64,000 nucleotides of DNA from Asterias amurensis. Taxonomy: Eukaryota > Echinodermata > Asteroidea > Forcipulatida > Asteriidae. This document shows positions 1-10,253 of this stretch, one piece after another. The DNA lies in assembly GCF_032118995.1 (NCBI RefSeq), contig NC_092659.1, positions 10,147,177-10,211,176 of the forward strand, in the 5' to 3' direction. The position numbers and the translations under genes were made by a program. The notes under the pieces were generated by a model. The model did not search any database. It saw only the letters and a list, made by a program, of their open reading frames with translations, and was not told where the DNA came from. Every line of letters begins with the position of its first letter. Position 1 is the stretch's first letter.

Positions 1-229
1 GCCCCTTTCAATGTTGGTTCCAACTCGTGTGGCCCTCCTACCCCCTTCCAATGTTGGTTCCAACTCGTGTGGCCCTCCTGCCCCTTTTTAATGTTGGTTC
101 CAACTCGTACGGCCCTCCTGCCCCTTTCAATGTTGGTTCCAACTCGTGTGGCCCTCCTGCCCCATTTCAATGTTGATTCCAACTGGTTGGGCCTTCCTGC
201 CCCCTTTCAATGTTGGTTCAAACTTGTTG
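1..229. repeat. Minisatellite, ~41-bp unit
   Basis: About five and a half tandem units of roughly 40-41 bp, each containing AATGTTGGTTCCAACTCG followed by a GGCCCTCCTGCCCC-type segment. Units drift progressively towards the right. The array is cut by the left window edge and abuts a palindromic MITE on the right. The reading frames through it are repeat translations, not a gene. Confidence 0.85.
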
Positions 230-573
230 TCTTTGAAAAGCGCTATGTAACCGTTTGTTAGAAAGATGTTGTAAAAGTAGAATACAATGATCTACACAAA
301 TAATATGCCTCAAAATTGCGTCGTTTTCGTTTTACCCTGTCGACAAACACGGTCGGCCATTTATGGGGGTCAAAAATTTGACTCCGATAAATGGCCGACC
401 GTGTTAGTTCGCGACGTAAAATGAAAACCGTGCAATTTTGAGTGATACTTGTGTGGATCATTATAAACTACATTTAAAACATCTTTCTAACCATATGCAT
501 TTCACAACATTCGGTTTCAAACGCTTTTCATAGACCAACTCGTCCGATCCAAGGCAACGTGCCCTTTAATATA
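230..573. mobile_element. Palindromic MITE, family P (truncated left end)
   Basis: Foldback element whose core is a near-perfect inverted repeat around CGGTCGGCCATTTATGGG. Its arms contain AGAAAGATGTTGTAAAAG and the matching inverted end. The right end reads CCAACTCGTCCGATCCAAGG then a GTGCCCTTTAA terminus. Related copies lie at 7748-10573 (split), 18278-18667 and 60451-60727. It is non-coding. Confidence 0.85.
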
Positions 574-593
574 GGGCCTACGCGCATAGGTCA

Positions 594-905
594 CAATAGA
601 GCAGGCGTTTCTGCAATTGAGTCGCAATAGAGTGCAGTTTCTGCAATTGAGACGCAAGTAAGCAGTAATTTCTGCAATTGAGTCCGCATAGAGCAGCAAT
701 TTCTGCAATTGAGTCGCAATAGAGGAGAGCAGTTTCTGCAATTGAGTCGCAATAGAGGAGCAGTTTCTGCAATTGAGTCACAATAGAGCAGCAATTTCTG
801 CAATTGAGTCATAATTGACTGAGCAGCAATTTCTGCAATTGAGTCACAATAGAGCAACAGTTTCTGCAATTGAGTCACAATAGAGCAACAGGTTCTGCTA
901 TTGAT
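594..905. repeat. Minisatellite, ~30-bp unit
   Basis: About ten tandem units built on TTTCTGCAATTGAGTCGC followed by AATAGAGCAG-like sequence. Unit length varies from about 28 to 36 bp. The units are open in several frames on the minus strand only because they are repeated; no gene is inferred. Confidence 0.85.
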
Positions 906-1507
906 CGTAAAACTACGTTCATATAAAAGCAATGACACAGTCTGGTGATGATGTGCGTATAGTCAAACCTCATCAGAAAAACATTCTGCCCAAGGATTTT
1001 ACTGACAAGCAGTTTGTGTGACAACAGTGTCCAATGTACTATAAATAACTTGTTGTTTGTGCAGTGCATTGTGTCGTATCCAGGTACGTTATCGTATTGC
1101 ATACAAATTGACCATTTTGGGAATCCCCCTAATCACGCAAGGCAATGTTAAAGCTGGAGCATGGCCAAGTTTGAGGAGAGTATTATTACGGAAACAGTAA
1201 TGTAATTTAATGTGAGGGTGTGTGTGTGTGTGTGGTTCTGTTTTCGCAATGATCAGCGTACATGGTTCTGTTTCGCAGACGTGATTGAGGACCGTGTATA
1301 GTAACACAATGCACACTTGCTTCTGAAGATTGAAACAAACCCTGATATGACTGTATGATTTTCTATCTACGCAACACATTCACGTAATCGGCATGAAATT
1401 TGTTGTGTGGACAGATACGGTTACATGTAACGTCCGACATGTGTTCCGACAAACCTAGTGCATGTTCTTATTTCTACCCTAGCCCTTTAAAGCCCTCACT
1501 TTAATAC
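906..1507. other. No gene seen; short GT tract
   Basis: No convincing exon. A short GT-repeat tract lies near 1209-1232. A potential donor-like GTACGT near 1084 has no supporting coding sequence. Confidence 0.5.
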
Positions 1508-1552
1508 CCCTAACCTAACCCAAACCCAAACCCAACCCCTAACCCAAATCTT
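1508..1552. repeat. Degenerate telomere-like C-rich tract
   Basis: Runs of CCCTAACC, CCCAAACC and CCCAACCCC resemble a degenerate (CCCTAA)n interstitial telomeric repeat about 45 bp long. It is too short and imperfect to be a chromosome end. Confidence 0.5.
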
Positions 1553-1658
1553 AGCATCGATTATATTACGCTTTTTGAGTTGGGTTCCTTTTTTCTTTTT
1601 TTTCTTTTTAGGAATAAGGGGTCCATTTTGTCAAAGACCAACATTTTGTTGACTTTGA

Positions 1659-2035
1659 TTAAAGGGAAGGTACATGCTTGGTAATTACTCAAAACAGTTA
1701 TTAACTTAAAAACTGACTTGCTAACAAGCATTGGAGAGCTGTTGATAGTATAAAACATTGTGATAAATGGCTCCCTCTAAAAAAAACTTAGTTTTTGAGA
1801 AAGAGGTAATTTCTCACTAAAATAATAAAAGACTTCTAGCTAGAGGTATTTTATTCCTATCTGAAAGCACACAAATTCGTCTAACAAGGGTGTTTTTTCT
1901 CTCATCATTTTCTTGCAACTTCGATGACCAATTTAGCTCACATTTTCACAGGCTTGTTATTTTATGCTTATGCTGGGATACACCAAGTGAGAAGGCTGGT
2001 CTTTGACAATTACCAATAGTGTACGTTCCCTTTAA
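1659..2035 (+). mobile_element. MITE family A, divergent subfamily copy
   Basis: Bounded by TTAA at both ends. It retains the family's internal landmarks in order: the AAAACATTGTGA block, the GGTGTTTTTTCT block, the TTTCACAGG block and ACACCAAGTGAGAAG. Its ends differ from the main group (TACATGCTTGGTAATTAC instead of GACACTATTGGTAATTAC). It shares this variant with the copies at 5759 and 10703. Confidence 0.85.
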
Positions 2036-2150
2036 ACAGTAAATGTATGTTTTCCTTCCTTCATCTACATTGATCAAATCACTCGACAAACATATGGCTC
2101 TATTCCAAATCATTGATGACCTCTGCTCAAACCCTTTTCAACAATTGATA

Positions 2151-2432
2151 ACTTGTATAATGTATAGAAGAGTTTGCGGTAACACCATGTATTAACAATC
2201 TCTAAATGAGTTGAGGTGGTTCTGAAAAGAACTGTTGGGTTAACTCGACGTTTCGATCAGTATGCTCTGATCGTCTCCAGAGCATACTGATCGAAACGTC
2301 GAGTTAACCCAAAACGGTTCTTTTCAGAACCACCCCAACTCATTTAGAGATTGTTAATACATGGTGTTACCGCAAACTCTTCTATATCTTATCTCCACCA
2401 TGCAAAGTTTCAAATCCTACTTGTATAATGTA
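2151..2432. mobile_element. Foldback insertion flanked by 14-bp direct repeats
   Basis: Two arms of about 105 bp are inverted copies of each other (left arm from about 2165, right arm ending about 2385), meeting at a short loop near GATCGTCTCC. The insert is flanked by the 14-bp direct repeat ACTTGTATAATGTA at 2151-2164 and 2419-2432, which I read as a target-site duplication. The arm tips of the loop contain CGAAACGTCGAG, a motif also seen at 55395-55460. A long target duplication suggests a target-primed retroelement derivative, possibly Penelope-like, rather than a plain DNA MITE; this is inference. Confidence 0.7.
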
Positions 2433-2469
2433 CGCCCCTGTGCCCATTCTCCCTGCAATCCAAATGATT

Positions 2470-2535
2470 GTCTTGTCATTTTACCCCCAAAAAGCAAATT
2501 TCGGAAGCTTTAAAAGCACATTGAAAACATCTTTT
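2470..2535 (+). mobile_element. Possible LINE ORF2 C-terminal tail
   Basis: One frame reads FKSTLKTSFFIL before a stop, which resembles the end of non-LTR retrotransposon ORF2 proteins (pattern FRxxLKTxLF). It is very short, so the assignment is weak. Confidence 0.3.
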
Positions 2536-2594
2536 TTTATCTTATAACAAACCGATTGCGCTACTAATGTTTACATTCGATCACTGTACCTGTA

Positions 2595-2967
2595 TTAAAG
2601 CCAGTGGACCCTTTCGGTTCAGAAAAAAATAGAAATTCACAGATTTACAAATAACTTACAGGGTTTACAGAAGGCAATGGTGAAAGACTTCTCTTGAAAT
2701 ATTAGTCCATGAAATGCTTTACTTTTTGAGAAAACAGCAAAACAATATAAATTCTCGTTAACGAGAATTACGGATTTATTTTAAACACATGTCATGACAC
2801 GGCGAAACGCGCGGAAACAAGGGTGGGTTTTTCCGTTGTTTTTTTCCCGACTCTGATGACCGATTGAGCCTAAATTTGCACAGGTTTGTTATTTGATATA
2901 GAAGTTATGGTAGACAAAGTGTGGGCCTTGGGCAACACTGTTAACCGAAAGGGTGCAATGGCTTTAA
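2595..2967 (+). mobile_element. MITE family B copy 1
   Basis: TTAA-bounded element with inverted ends built on AAAGCCATTGGACCCTTTCGG. It is near-identical over its length to the copy at 8244-8613. Its right half (GATGACCGATTGAGC, then ACAGGTTTGTTATTTGA) is recognisably homologous to family A, so B is a diverged member of the same lineage. Confidence 0.9.
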
Positions 2968-3091
2968 ATGAGTATAGAAAAACAAAGCTACACAGTAAAG
3001 CCATGGGAAGACTCGTACCGATGGACCATAATCGGCTGCATTTTCGATAAATAACACTTTTAACTAAAAACGAAGCCATTTATACAGTTGA

Positions 3092-3712
3092 ATGTTGTGA
3101 CATTGATTTAAATCACATTTGCTGATTGATGTTCCCATTATTCTACTTCAAAAGGGGTTTCTTTTGATATGAGAGTATTATGGTTATAGACTATACGTAT
3201 TAATTACCGAGGTTTGAGCGAGCTCACGCGCCGTGGATTTGGCGCTGTGCACGGAGTGAAGTCGGGCTGTGCCAAGGGAGAATGGTGGCTGAACAATGTC
3301 AGTTAAGGATAAACACAGTTCCACCAACTAGGAAATTCTACGAGAATGTTTACACGATGTCATGTGTTTGTTCACGGAAGCTGTGGTTCTACATAGACCT
3401 CATTGTAATGATTTTGCTGCAATATTTTTCAGTGAAAAGCTTCAGAAGAAACTGCGAATCCCTTTATTTTTACCCTCAAATGATTTGATTTGAGAAGGGG
3501 GTAGCTGTCAGCTAGAGTCGGCAACTTCGCGGTCTCCCTTGGCACAGCCAGACCCCACGCCGTGCACAGCGCAAATTCCACGGCACGTGAGCTCGCTCGA
3601 CCTCAGTAATTTACGTAATCTAACCATACTCTCAAAATAAACCTCTTCTGTAGTATAATACTGAGAAAAATCAAACAGCAAATGTGATTTAAATCAATCA
3701 CAACAGTCAACT
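3092..3712. mobile_element. Foldback element, family C
   Basis: Long imperfect terminal inverted repeats. The outer part contains GATTTAAATCACATTTGC on the left and its inverse on the right. The inner part contains GAGCGAGCTCACGCGCCGTG, with the inverse near 3575-3600. The interior has a short open frame with a hydrophobic stretch at 3282-3488, which I regard as chance. A related rearranged copy is at 10859-11165. Confidence 0.8.
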
Positions 3713-3848
3713 TTATAAAAGGGGCTTCTTTTTTTGTTAAAAGTATTATAGCTTCATCCGTCAAATTGGTGGAATAAATTTGCAGAACCTTGTTCTGGGG
3801 AGCACCGCACCGCACCTCTATAGCGCCCTGTTAGTTATTAATGTTGCC

Positions 3849-3938
3849 AACATGATTTGTATTGTGATGTTTTTTAACTTGATTGTTTAAGGTAACATGA
3901 TTTGTATTGTGATGTTTTTTAACTTGATTGTTTAAGGT
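3849..3938 (+). repeat. Exact 45-bp tandem duplication across a splice acceptor
   Basis: Positions 3849-3893 and 3894-3938 are identical 45-bp copies. Each contains a T-rich tract and TTGATTGTTTAAG followed by GT. The second copy supplies the acceptor of the TNF-ligand exon that starts at 3937; the first carries the same acceptor 45 nt upstream. Use of the upstream AG would read into an in-frame TAA before the normal exon. Confidence 0.95.
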
Positions 3939-5357
3939 GGATGGGTTCCTTACTGGAGGTATGCTGATTGGATGGATTCAGATGTAAGGTCGCGATTTGT
4001 CCTCGGTCAAACAGGCAACGTCACTGTAACAGAGGGGGGAATCTACTATGTTTACAGCCAGGTATGAAACACTCCACACTGAATGATCCAACCGTTAAAC
4101 GGGGCCTTTTAGTGGGGCTCTCTTGTAACATTTTGAACTTATCATAAGGCCTGTTCACACTGTCCAAAATATCAGGGTTTGAACCGGTTCCGAACCGGAG
4201 ATTTTGTTCCCCCCTTTCACATGGTAAAACATTCAATCCGCCTCCGATCTTGGTCGCATGCTCTAGCCGGACTGAAATCAACCCAGGCAGTGACCAGGGT
4301 TGAAAATCTCAATACGGATCGAAATGGCATTTTTCGGCGTTAATCGTTATACGGGCGCATTAGCTGGTTCACGTTAAGACCAGTGTGAATGTTGCTTATC
4401 TCTGATCCGTGTCGAAAGAAGCGAGGCTGAACCGGAGAGGACCAGGTTTCAACGCGGTTCGAAATAGATGTAATGTGAGAAGCCATACGATGAAATTACA
4501 AAAGTTTTCTAACAAACCAATTGTGATTTATACAAATACTTTAGCGGTGGGGGACATCATTCCCACAGGGTGGGCTATTGGTTTTACAGACCCTTGACGT
4601 TACATCATCCCAACAGGGTGGGCTACCTTGACTTGACCTCTGGATATCCGATCAAACTCAGCTTTCCCTTTTAAAGGCACTGGCCACTCTTTGTACTTAC
4701 TCAAAATAATTATTAGCATAAAACCTTATACTTGGTTAATGAGTAATGGGAAGAGACTTAATTTTCGAGAAAGAAGTAATTTTCCACGAATTTGATTTCG
4801 AGACCTCAGGATTAGATTTTGATGTTTCGAAATCAAGCATCTGAAAGCACACAACTTCGTGTGACCAGGGTGTTTTTTCTTTCTTTCACAGGTTTGTTAT
4901 TTTGTGCATAAAATTTTGAGATACACCAAGGAGAAGACTCGTCTTGTCAATTACCAATAGTGTCCAGTGTCTTTAACATTGTGTCTATATTATTCAACTT
5001 TCTAGTTTGTTTGGACGTATAATCTAACGCATTTTGATTCGAGGCCTCATTTTTTTATACAAATAACAGACATTGCATTGGTATCAATATGTGTATGTTA
5101 TGTTGTTTTGTTTGTTGTAGATGTTGTACTACGACCCTAGTGTGTTTATGGGACATAGTCTGTACATTGGAGAGCAGAAGCGATTCAGCTGCACAGAATG
5201 TACAGTGGATCGGGATCGTAAGTTCAACACATGCTACATTGGAGGTGTTGTACAAATCAACAATGGTGACAAGGTGGGGATCAGAGTGTCATACGCTAAT
5301 CGGGTCATAAACCTGCATCCAGATAGTACTCATTTTGGTCTCATTAAACTTTCCTAA
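3937..5357 (+). CDS. TNF-family ligand, ectodysplasin-A-like, 3' exons only
   Basis: Two exons encode the TNF homology domain (THD) C-terminal part. Exon 3937-4061 enters with two bases of a split codon, holds an early strand region beginning WVPYWRY, and ends in the THD hallmark GGIYYVYSQ in phase 0 before GTATGA. Exon 5121-5357 follows a TTTGTTGTAG acceptor and ends with TAA; it carries NTCYIGGV, a GDKVGIRV strand and the terminal HFGLIKL. Human EDA has NTCYTAGV and a matching FFGAIRL end, so EDA/Eiger-type is the closest family I recognise. Such ligands are type II membrane proteins whose trimeric THD binds TNF receptors. The anchor and stalk exons were not found upstream; they lie off the left edge or are unrecognised. 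The paralogue at 16096-22728 shares the phase-1 intron before the W-containing strand. The intron holds a family A MITE. Confidence 0.85.
4671..4976 (+). mobile_element. MITE family A copy in TNF-ligand intron
   Basis: TTAAAGGCACTGGCCAC start and CCAGTGTCTTTAA end, with the middle shortened relative to full copies. It lies inside the 4062-5120 intron. Confidence 0.85.
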
Positions 5358-5476
5358 AATTCTCTGTTGAAATGTTGAAAGTCAGAGTCTATCGCTAGGT
5401 CATGTCTATCGCTAGGTCATGTTCTTAACTACAGATGTTATTCAGGGATTTTCATCAATTACCACTTTTCAATAAC
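5358..5476. other. Likely 3' UTR of the first TNF ligand
   Basis: Immediately after the stop codon. It includes a short direct repeat, CTATCGCTAGGTCATGT, twice in tandem near 5387-5420. No canonical AATAAA was recognised close by. Confidence 0.4.
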
Positions 5477-5611
5477 AATGGGCACGTTCGATAAGCTTCC
5501 CTGTGTTGCCTTAAGTGAACCGTTCCAGGGCACTTGGGGCTGACCCGGGTCAGCCCGAACATACCGAGGGCAGATCGGGGTCGACCCGGGGAAGCTAATC
5601 AAACGCACCCA
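5477..5611. mobile_element. MITE family D, partial
   Basis: Begins AATGGGCACGTTCGATAAG and ends GAAGCTAATCAAACGCACCC, the inverted ends of family D. It lacks much of the interior found in the full copies at 24052 and 31373. Confidence 0.75.
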
Positions 5612-5758
5612 ATGACTCACTTTCTTTATTATTGCATTAAAACCCCAAAGACGCACCAACATGGAGTAAGGGGCTATACTATCCGTTGTATAGGCATTTA
5701 GTAAATGTAAATACATGTATAGTCAATTTCAGCATTTGCACTCGTGTTTTGGCTACGT

Positions 5759-6131
5759 TTTAAACGCACTGTACACGTTTGGTTATTTCGTATTAAGTAT
5801 TAGCATAAAACCTTTCTTGGTAAGCAAACGGCGAGCTGTTGATAATATAAAACATTGTGAGAAACGACTACCTCTGAAGTAATGTAGTTTTTACGAGAGG
5901 GCAATTTCTCACTAAAATAAAAATAAACTTCTGGCCAGAGGCCTTGTATTCCCATCTGAAAGCACACTGTTTTTGTACAAAATGGTGTTTTTTCTTTCAT
6001 CATTTTCTTGCAACTTCAATGACCAATTGAGTCCAAATTTTCACAGGCCTGTTATTTTATGCATAATGTTGGGATGCACCAAGTGAGAATACTGGTTATT
6101 GACAATTACCAAATGTGTACAGTGCCTTTAA
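5759..6131 (+). mobile_element. MITE family A, divergent subfamily copy
   Basis: TTAA-bounded. It shares the GTACACGTTTGGTTATT and TGTACAGTGCCTTTAA terminal variant with the subfamily at 1659 and 10703, and retains the usual internal blocks. Confidence 0.85.
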
Positions 6132-6995
6132 CGAAGTCATGGTACTGTAATAATGGACTGAAATTTGTACTTTTTATTTGAGTTTAGGAAGTGTACATTA
6201 TAGTTGACGACGGGGTTGGCTTTTGGTGATGTTTAGGGTTTGCATATATTTAAGCCGAGAATTGTTTATTCTTTAACACACTTGATTGTTAGTATCTGAC
6301 AAAAGAACTATAGAAACAAAGAAACTTTATAGCTATAAGTCAAAGTTGGTGCCTTTCATAAGACATCTATTAGTCGGTGACTTTTTTTCCCGGCCACTGT
6401 TTTTGGTGGAGTTTTTTTGTTTTGAATTTGTGTATTTTCGGTGGCGGTATTTTGAAAGCCTTAGCGTGCGTGCAATGACTACTTTTTAAAATGTTAGTCT
6501 GGTTCCACGTCAACATTTTCGTTGTGGTTTCGTATTTACACAATATCAACCGCGTAGATTTTCTGAGAGACAGCAACATCTCATTCGGCGTGTGGTAAAC
6601 GGGACTCATAATGGAATGCTGCAAAGTGAATCGCAAACACTGGAATGTCGGCAGAAAACGAAACAAGAAGTTACATAAGAATCTATCATATTGGTTAATG
6701 TTATTGTATCTTTTTATTTTGATAACTTTGCCTAGATTTATGTTGAGATAAACAGTTTTAATTCCTTACATTTGGTTAATATCTGTAATCAATGGTGTAG
6801 AAGGGATATACCCTCAGAATGCTACATTGTTAGTTTCGGGTTTTTTCTTTCTTTAACAACATTGCATCCTTTCCCGTGTGCTTTTCATTATCAATGGGAG
6901 TTGCGGTGTTAATTATGCATTCATGACGTCACGAAGGAGTATTGTTGTTGTCCAACTCAACAAGGTAATAAGTTAATGTTGAGAGTTTCTCTACC
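6132..6995. other. No gene or repeat recognised
   Basis: T-rich sequence without convincing splice-flanked exons or structured repeats that I could identify. Confidence 0.4.
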
Positions 6996-7222
6996 CAACT
7001 GGTATTCTTGGTGCAAGGCGTTTCTCGTTTTCCAACTCGCCAACAGCTCCCGCATCGCCCGCGCTCATCAACACTCACCTGACTTAGCCCACTCAAACCC
7101 CCGCGTTCTCGCGGGGATGTGAGTGGGCTTAAAAGTCAGGTTATTGTACTGGCGGTTTGGTGATTATTTTGGCCATGCTGTGCGCGGAAGGAAAACGAGA
7201 AACGTCTTGCACCAGGACTACC
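6996..7222. mobile_element. Foldback element
   Basis: Inverted arms: CTTGGTGCAAGGCGTTTCTCG near 7008 pairs with the inverse near 7198-7220. An inner perfect hairpin around 7083-7127 pairs the CCACTCA and TGAGTGG segments across CCGCGTTCTCGCGG. It is non-coding. Confidence 0.65.
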
Positions 7223-7747
7223 CAAAAGGTGGGAAAATAGACACAGCTGATTTAACACTTATTAAATATGGCAAGTTTACAATTAGGTATTTTTCGTGCC
7301 AAGCACGCCTTGCCTTAGTGTTAAACTAAAGAGTTGGCTATTGTATAGTAAATTTATCAGATATCAATAAAGAGGCCCGTTTTACAGCATTTGGGTGTTT
7401 TGTAAAAACAAAGACTAAAAATGTTTGCAACTACTTCTTATCAGGCCAGTAGAACCTTCAAAAAAACAAAATGTAATGTTCATGTTATTAGCAACCACAT
7501 ACGGTTGGATTCGTTATAAAACGAAAATACATTAAAACTTTCAAAATACATCACCAAAATTTTAAAATCATTAATCACGTATGTACAAGATAAAGCAGAT
7601 GTTTAAAAAAAGTAAACGTCATGCAGGTCTTGCCCATAATGTGATTGAATTATACACGTTGCTGTATCGATGGGAACAACAACGCGTCCTTCAGAAGGTT
7701 TGCCTGCCAACAAAATATTCTGAACGAAGTTTTAGAGATGATGATGA
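7223..7747. other. No gene or repeat recognised
   Basis: No exon-like sequence found. An AATAAAG string near 7366 is unconnected to any gene here. Confidence 0.4.
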
Positions 7748-7820
7748 GGAACACGTTGCCTTGGATCGGTCGAGTTGGTCTTTGAAAAGCGTTTGTAACC
7801 GTTTGTTATAAAATGCATAT
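7748..7820. mobile_element. MITE family P, left fragment of a split copy
   Basis: GGAACACGTTGCCTTGGATC through TATAAAATGCATAT is the left terminus of family P. It stops exactly where the element at 7821-10253 begins and resumes at 10254. Confidence 0.85.
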
Positions 7821-8243
7821 GGGCGATTCCATGGTTAGTCGCATTGCACTTTTTAGTGGCATTTCTTGATCTTGGTGCTAGTAGTTCTATGTGAGATATT
7901 ATTTCCACTAAGTTTATAGACTGATTTGTACTTGACACCCAAGGCTTTGAAGTGATGATATTAAAAATGCTGTGGGCGTTGTACTCTGGATGTTATAGCT
8001 TTGTAAAAAGCGGTTAGTCGCATTACACAAAAAGGACATGATAAAAAATACACTTGTCTCAATTCAAAAGTTTCCTCAAACTAAAAAACTTGCAAAGGTT
8101 TTTCTACATTTAGCACACATCTCTTATACATTAGTATCCAACAGGATACTTATAAATAGTCAGCAACTTGAACTTTTAGGTTTACGTGGCAAAACCATGG
8201 TTAGTCGCATTACGGTTAGTCGCATTACAGTTTGTCCGGCCAC

Positions 8244-8613
8244 TTAAAGCCATTGGACCCTTTCGGTTCAGAAAAAAAAAAGTTCACAGATTTACAAATA
8301 ACTTACAGGGTTTACAGAAGGCAATGGTGAAAGACTTCTCTTGAAATATTATTCCATGAAATGCTTTACTTTTTGAGAAAACAGCAAAACAATATAAATT
8401 CTCGTTAACGAGAATTACGGATTTATTTTAAACACATGTCATGACACGGCGAAACGCGCGGAAACAAGGGTGGGTTTTTCCGTTGTTTTCTCTCGACTCC
8501 GATGACCGATTGAGCCTAAATTTTCACAGGTTTGTTATTTGATATAGAAGTTGTGGTACACAAAGTGTGGGCCTTGGGCAACACTGTTTACCGAAAGGGT
8601 GCAATGGCTTTAA
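8244..8613 (+). mobile_element. MITE family B copy 2
   Basis: TTAA-bounded, near-identical to the copy at 2595-2967. It is inserted immediately after two tandem GGTTAGTCGCATTAC motifs of the host element, so it is younger than that element. Confidence 0.9.
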
Positions 8614-8963
8614 GCCAAGCCCAATGGAGCCCAAACTGAGTTCTTGTTTGGCAAAATTGGGTTCATTCCTTATCAACAAACAAAATAAATTAATTTCACT
8701 TGTTTTTACTAAAATAACAACGCCTTTTCTCTTAAAAATCATAGAAACAAGGCTGAAATGTGTATTTTTAGAAAAGCAAACTTACATTTTTCGGAAATAT
8801 TATTATTTCCCATTTTACTGACCACCTTTATTTTCAGAGTTGTGCATTATACATAAAATGTTAAATATCTTGCCGAGTATGTAGGAATTGAACAAAAATA
8901 AAATCGCAGATTTAAAGTGACTTACATACATGTAACCATGTCCCTGAAAAATCAAAGTTTGGG

Positions 8964-9376
8964 TTATTGTTTAAAAGTGGACTGTGAATTTAAAATGGCC
9001 TTGTTGGTTATCACAGGTTCCTCAATGCAACAAACCATTTGTTTTGTGTCGAAAAAGTGTATAAAACAAATAAACAAAAAACCATCTTGATCACCCATCT
9101 CCTCGACTTTACCTGGATACATTTCACTGCATGTTACACCACACACCACTGACCATGCATTGCTACCCTTGCATCACTACCCTGGTTTGTAAGGCAGCAT
9201 TTTGTAGTTATCATGTTTCTTCTTTCTGAAGGAAAATGGTGGCAAGAGGACATCAGCTTTTTGCTTTTGTTTGCTCTTTTGGGACTTCTTCTGTGCTCTT
9301 CTTGAATTCCTTGTATTTTAACATCATTCTGCTTTTTCAGCCTAGGCAATGGTACAACATGTACATATGTCCACAA
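8964..9376 (-). pseudogene. Degenerate minus-strand coding remnant inside the nested element
   Basis: Two adjacent minus-strand frames carry protein-like sequence: a basic stretch ending HGQWCVV, then YPGKVEEMGDQDGF and a tail CCIEEPVITN. The order resembles a C-terminal small beta-barrel-type segment (GxWxVVxY, then YPGxV) found at the end of some transposon-encoded proteins, but I cannot name a family. Stops and a frame change separate the parts, so it is not functional. It could also be a captured host exon. Confidence 0.35.
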
Positions 9377-10253
9377 TTTGTGGAGTAAATTAGTTCAATT
9401 ACTTCACTTTTCTACTCAAAATTCTCAGAAATGTTGCTTTTCTTTATTTTGTTTCATATGTTAATGATGAAACTAGATTGGAGTGGCACATGTACAACAC
9501 ATGTTATAATTTTCAGCATAGAAAAATGCATTGTGGGTAGGGCATGAGTGGCATCTGCAGAGCCCCAGATCTCTTAATTCATGTAATATTGTCCTCTAGT
9601 AAGTCAAAACCAAGATGTCAAGCTTTGCTGACCTCTTAGCGTCCTCCTATTGAAAAAAAGATTTGGTTAGTCGCATTACATTGCATGGTTAGTCGCATTA
9701 CCGGTTAGTCGCATTACACTTTATGATGACTCGTTATTAAAATACACCAACTATAGAGTGTTGATTTCTTTACTCATTTCAGACTTGGTAATAAGGGTAT
9801 AAGCATATTTTGAATTGCCATGAAGATAGTCAGTGGATTTTTCGTGCAATTGAAATAACTTCATCTCTCGGTTAGTCGCATTACGCCCTGTTGAAGCTCC
9901 CACAAGTACACTCACATATTATTATTGCTTAAATGAGAAACACAAATTAAAATTCATTCTGGATTTGAAATAGTTGTACCTGCTGCTAATCACAACTATT
10001 AAAGTTTTGCTGGAAGAACCTTAGTGGGGGACAATATTTAACTTTGAAGAAATCACCTTAATGTGCTCACTTTTCAGGGTCTGTTCACAGCTTGTGCAAA
10101 CATGAGCTTAATTTGTACAAAATGGTACAGAGTGTGTAAAAAAAGTTAATGTCTGTTTCCTTTCATATGTTAGCTATAACTTTTACGTGGAAAGAAAGTT
10201 GTTACACAATTTTTATTTTTTGGTGTCATGTCCATGTTTGCTTGGAATCGCCC

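Larger units (their letters stand above)
7821..10253. mobile_element. 2.4-kb TIR element nested in a P copy
   Basis: Starts GGGCGATTCCA and ends TGGAATCGCCC, an 11-bp inverted repeat, flanked on both sides by ATAT, which reads as a 4-bp target duplication (pairing continues symmetrically into the flanks because the target CATATG is palindromic). Inside are eight copies of the 15-mer GGTTAGTCGCATTAC, one with a single mismatch, all in the same orientation, at 7833, 8012, 8199, 8214, 9665, 9687, 9703 and 9870. Such clustered motifs resemble subterminal transposase-binding sites. A family B MITE (8244-8613) is inserted within it, and a minus-strand coding remnant lies at 8964-9376. No recognisable transposase catalytic core was found. 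Confidence 0.7.

Noticed and set aside
594-905. CRISPR-like spaced repeats
   Set aside because: The genome is eukaryotic and the units are contiguous minisatellite repeats without unique spacers.
594-938. Long minus-strand frames through the 30-bp minisatellite
   Set aside because: Openness comes from the tandem unit; all three frames give repetitive peptides.
2225-2330. Full hammerhead ribozyme
   Set aside because: GAAAC is present but I cannot find the CUGAUGA box or a cleavage-site arrangement; kept only as a hint.
3282-3488. Short frame with a hydrophobic stretch (LWFYIDLIVMILLQYF) upstream of the first TNF exon, considered as its membrane anchor
   Set aside because: It lies wholly inside the spacer of a foldback element, ends in a stop, and has no donor in the needed phase.
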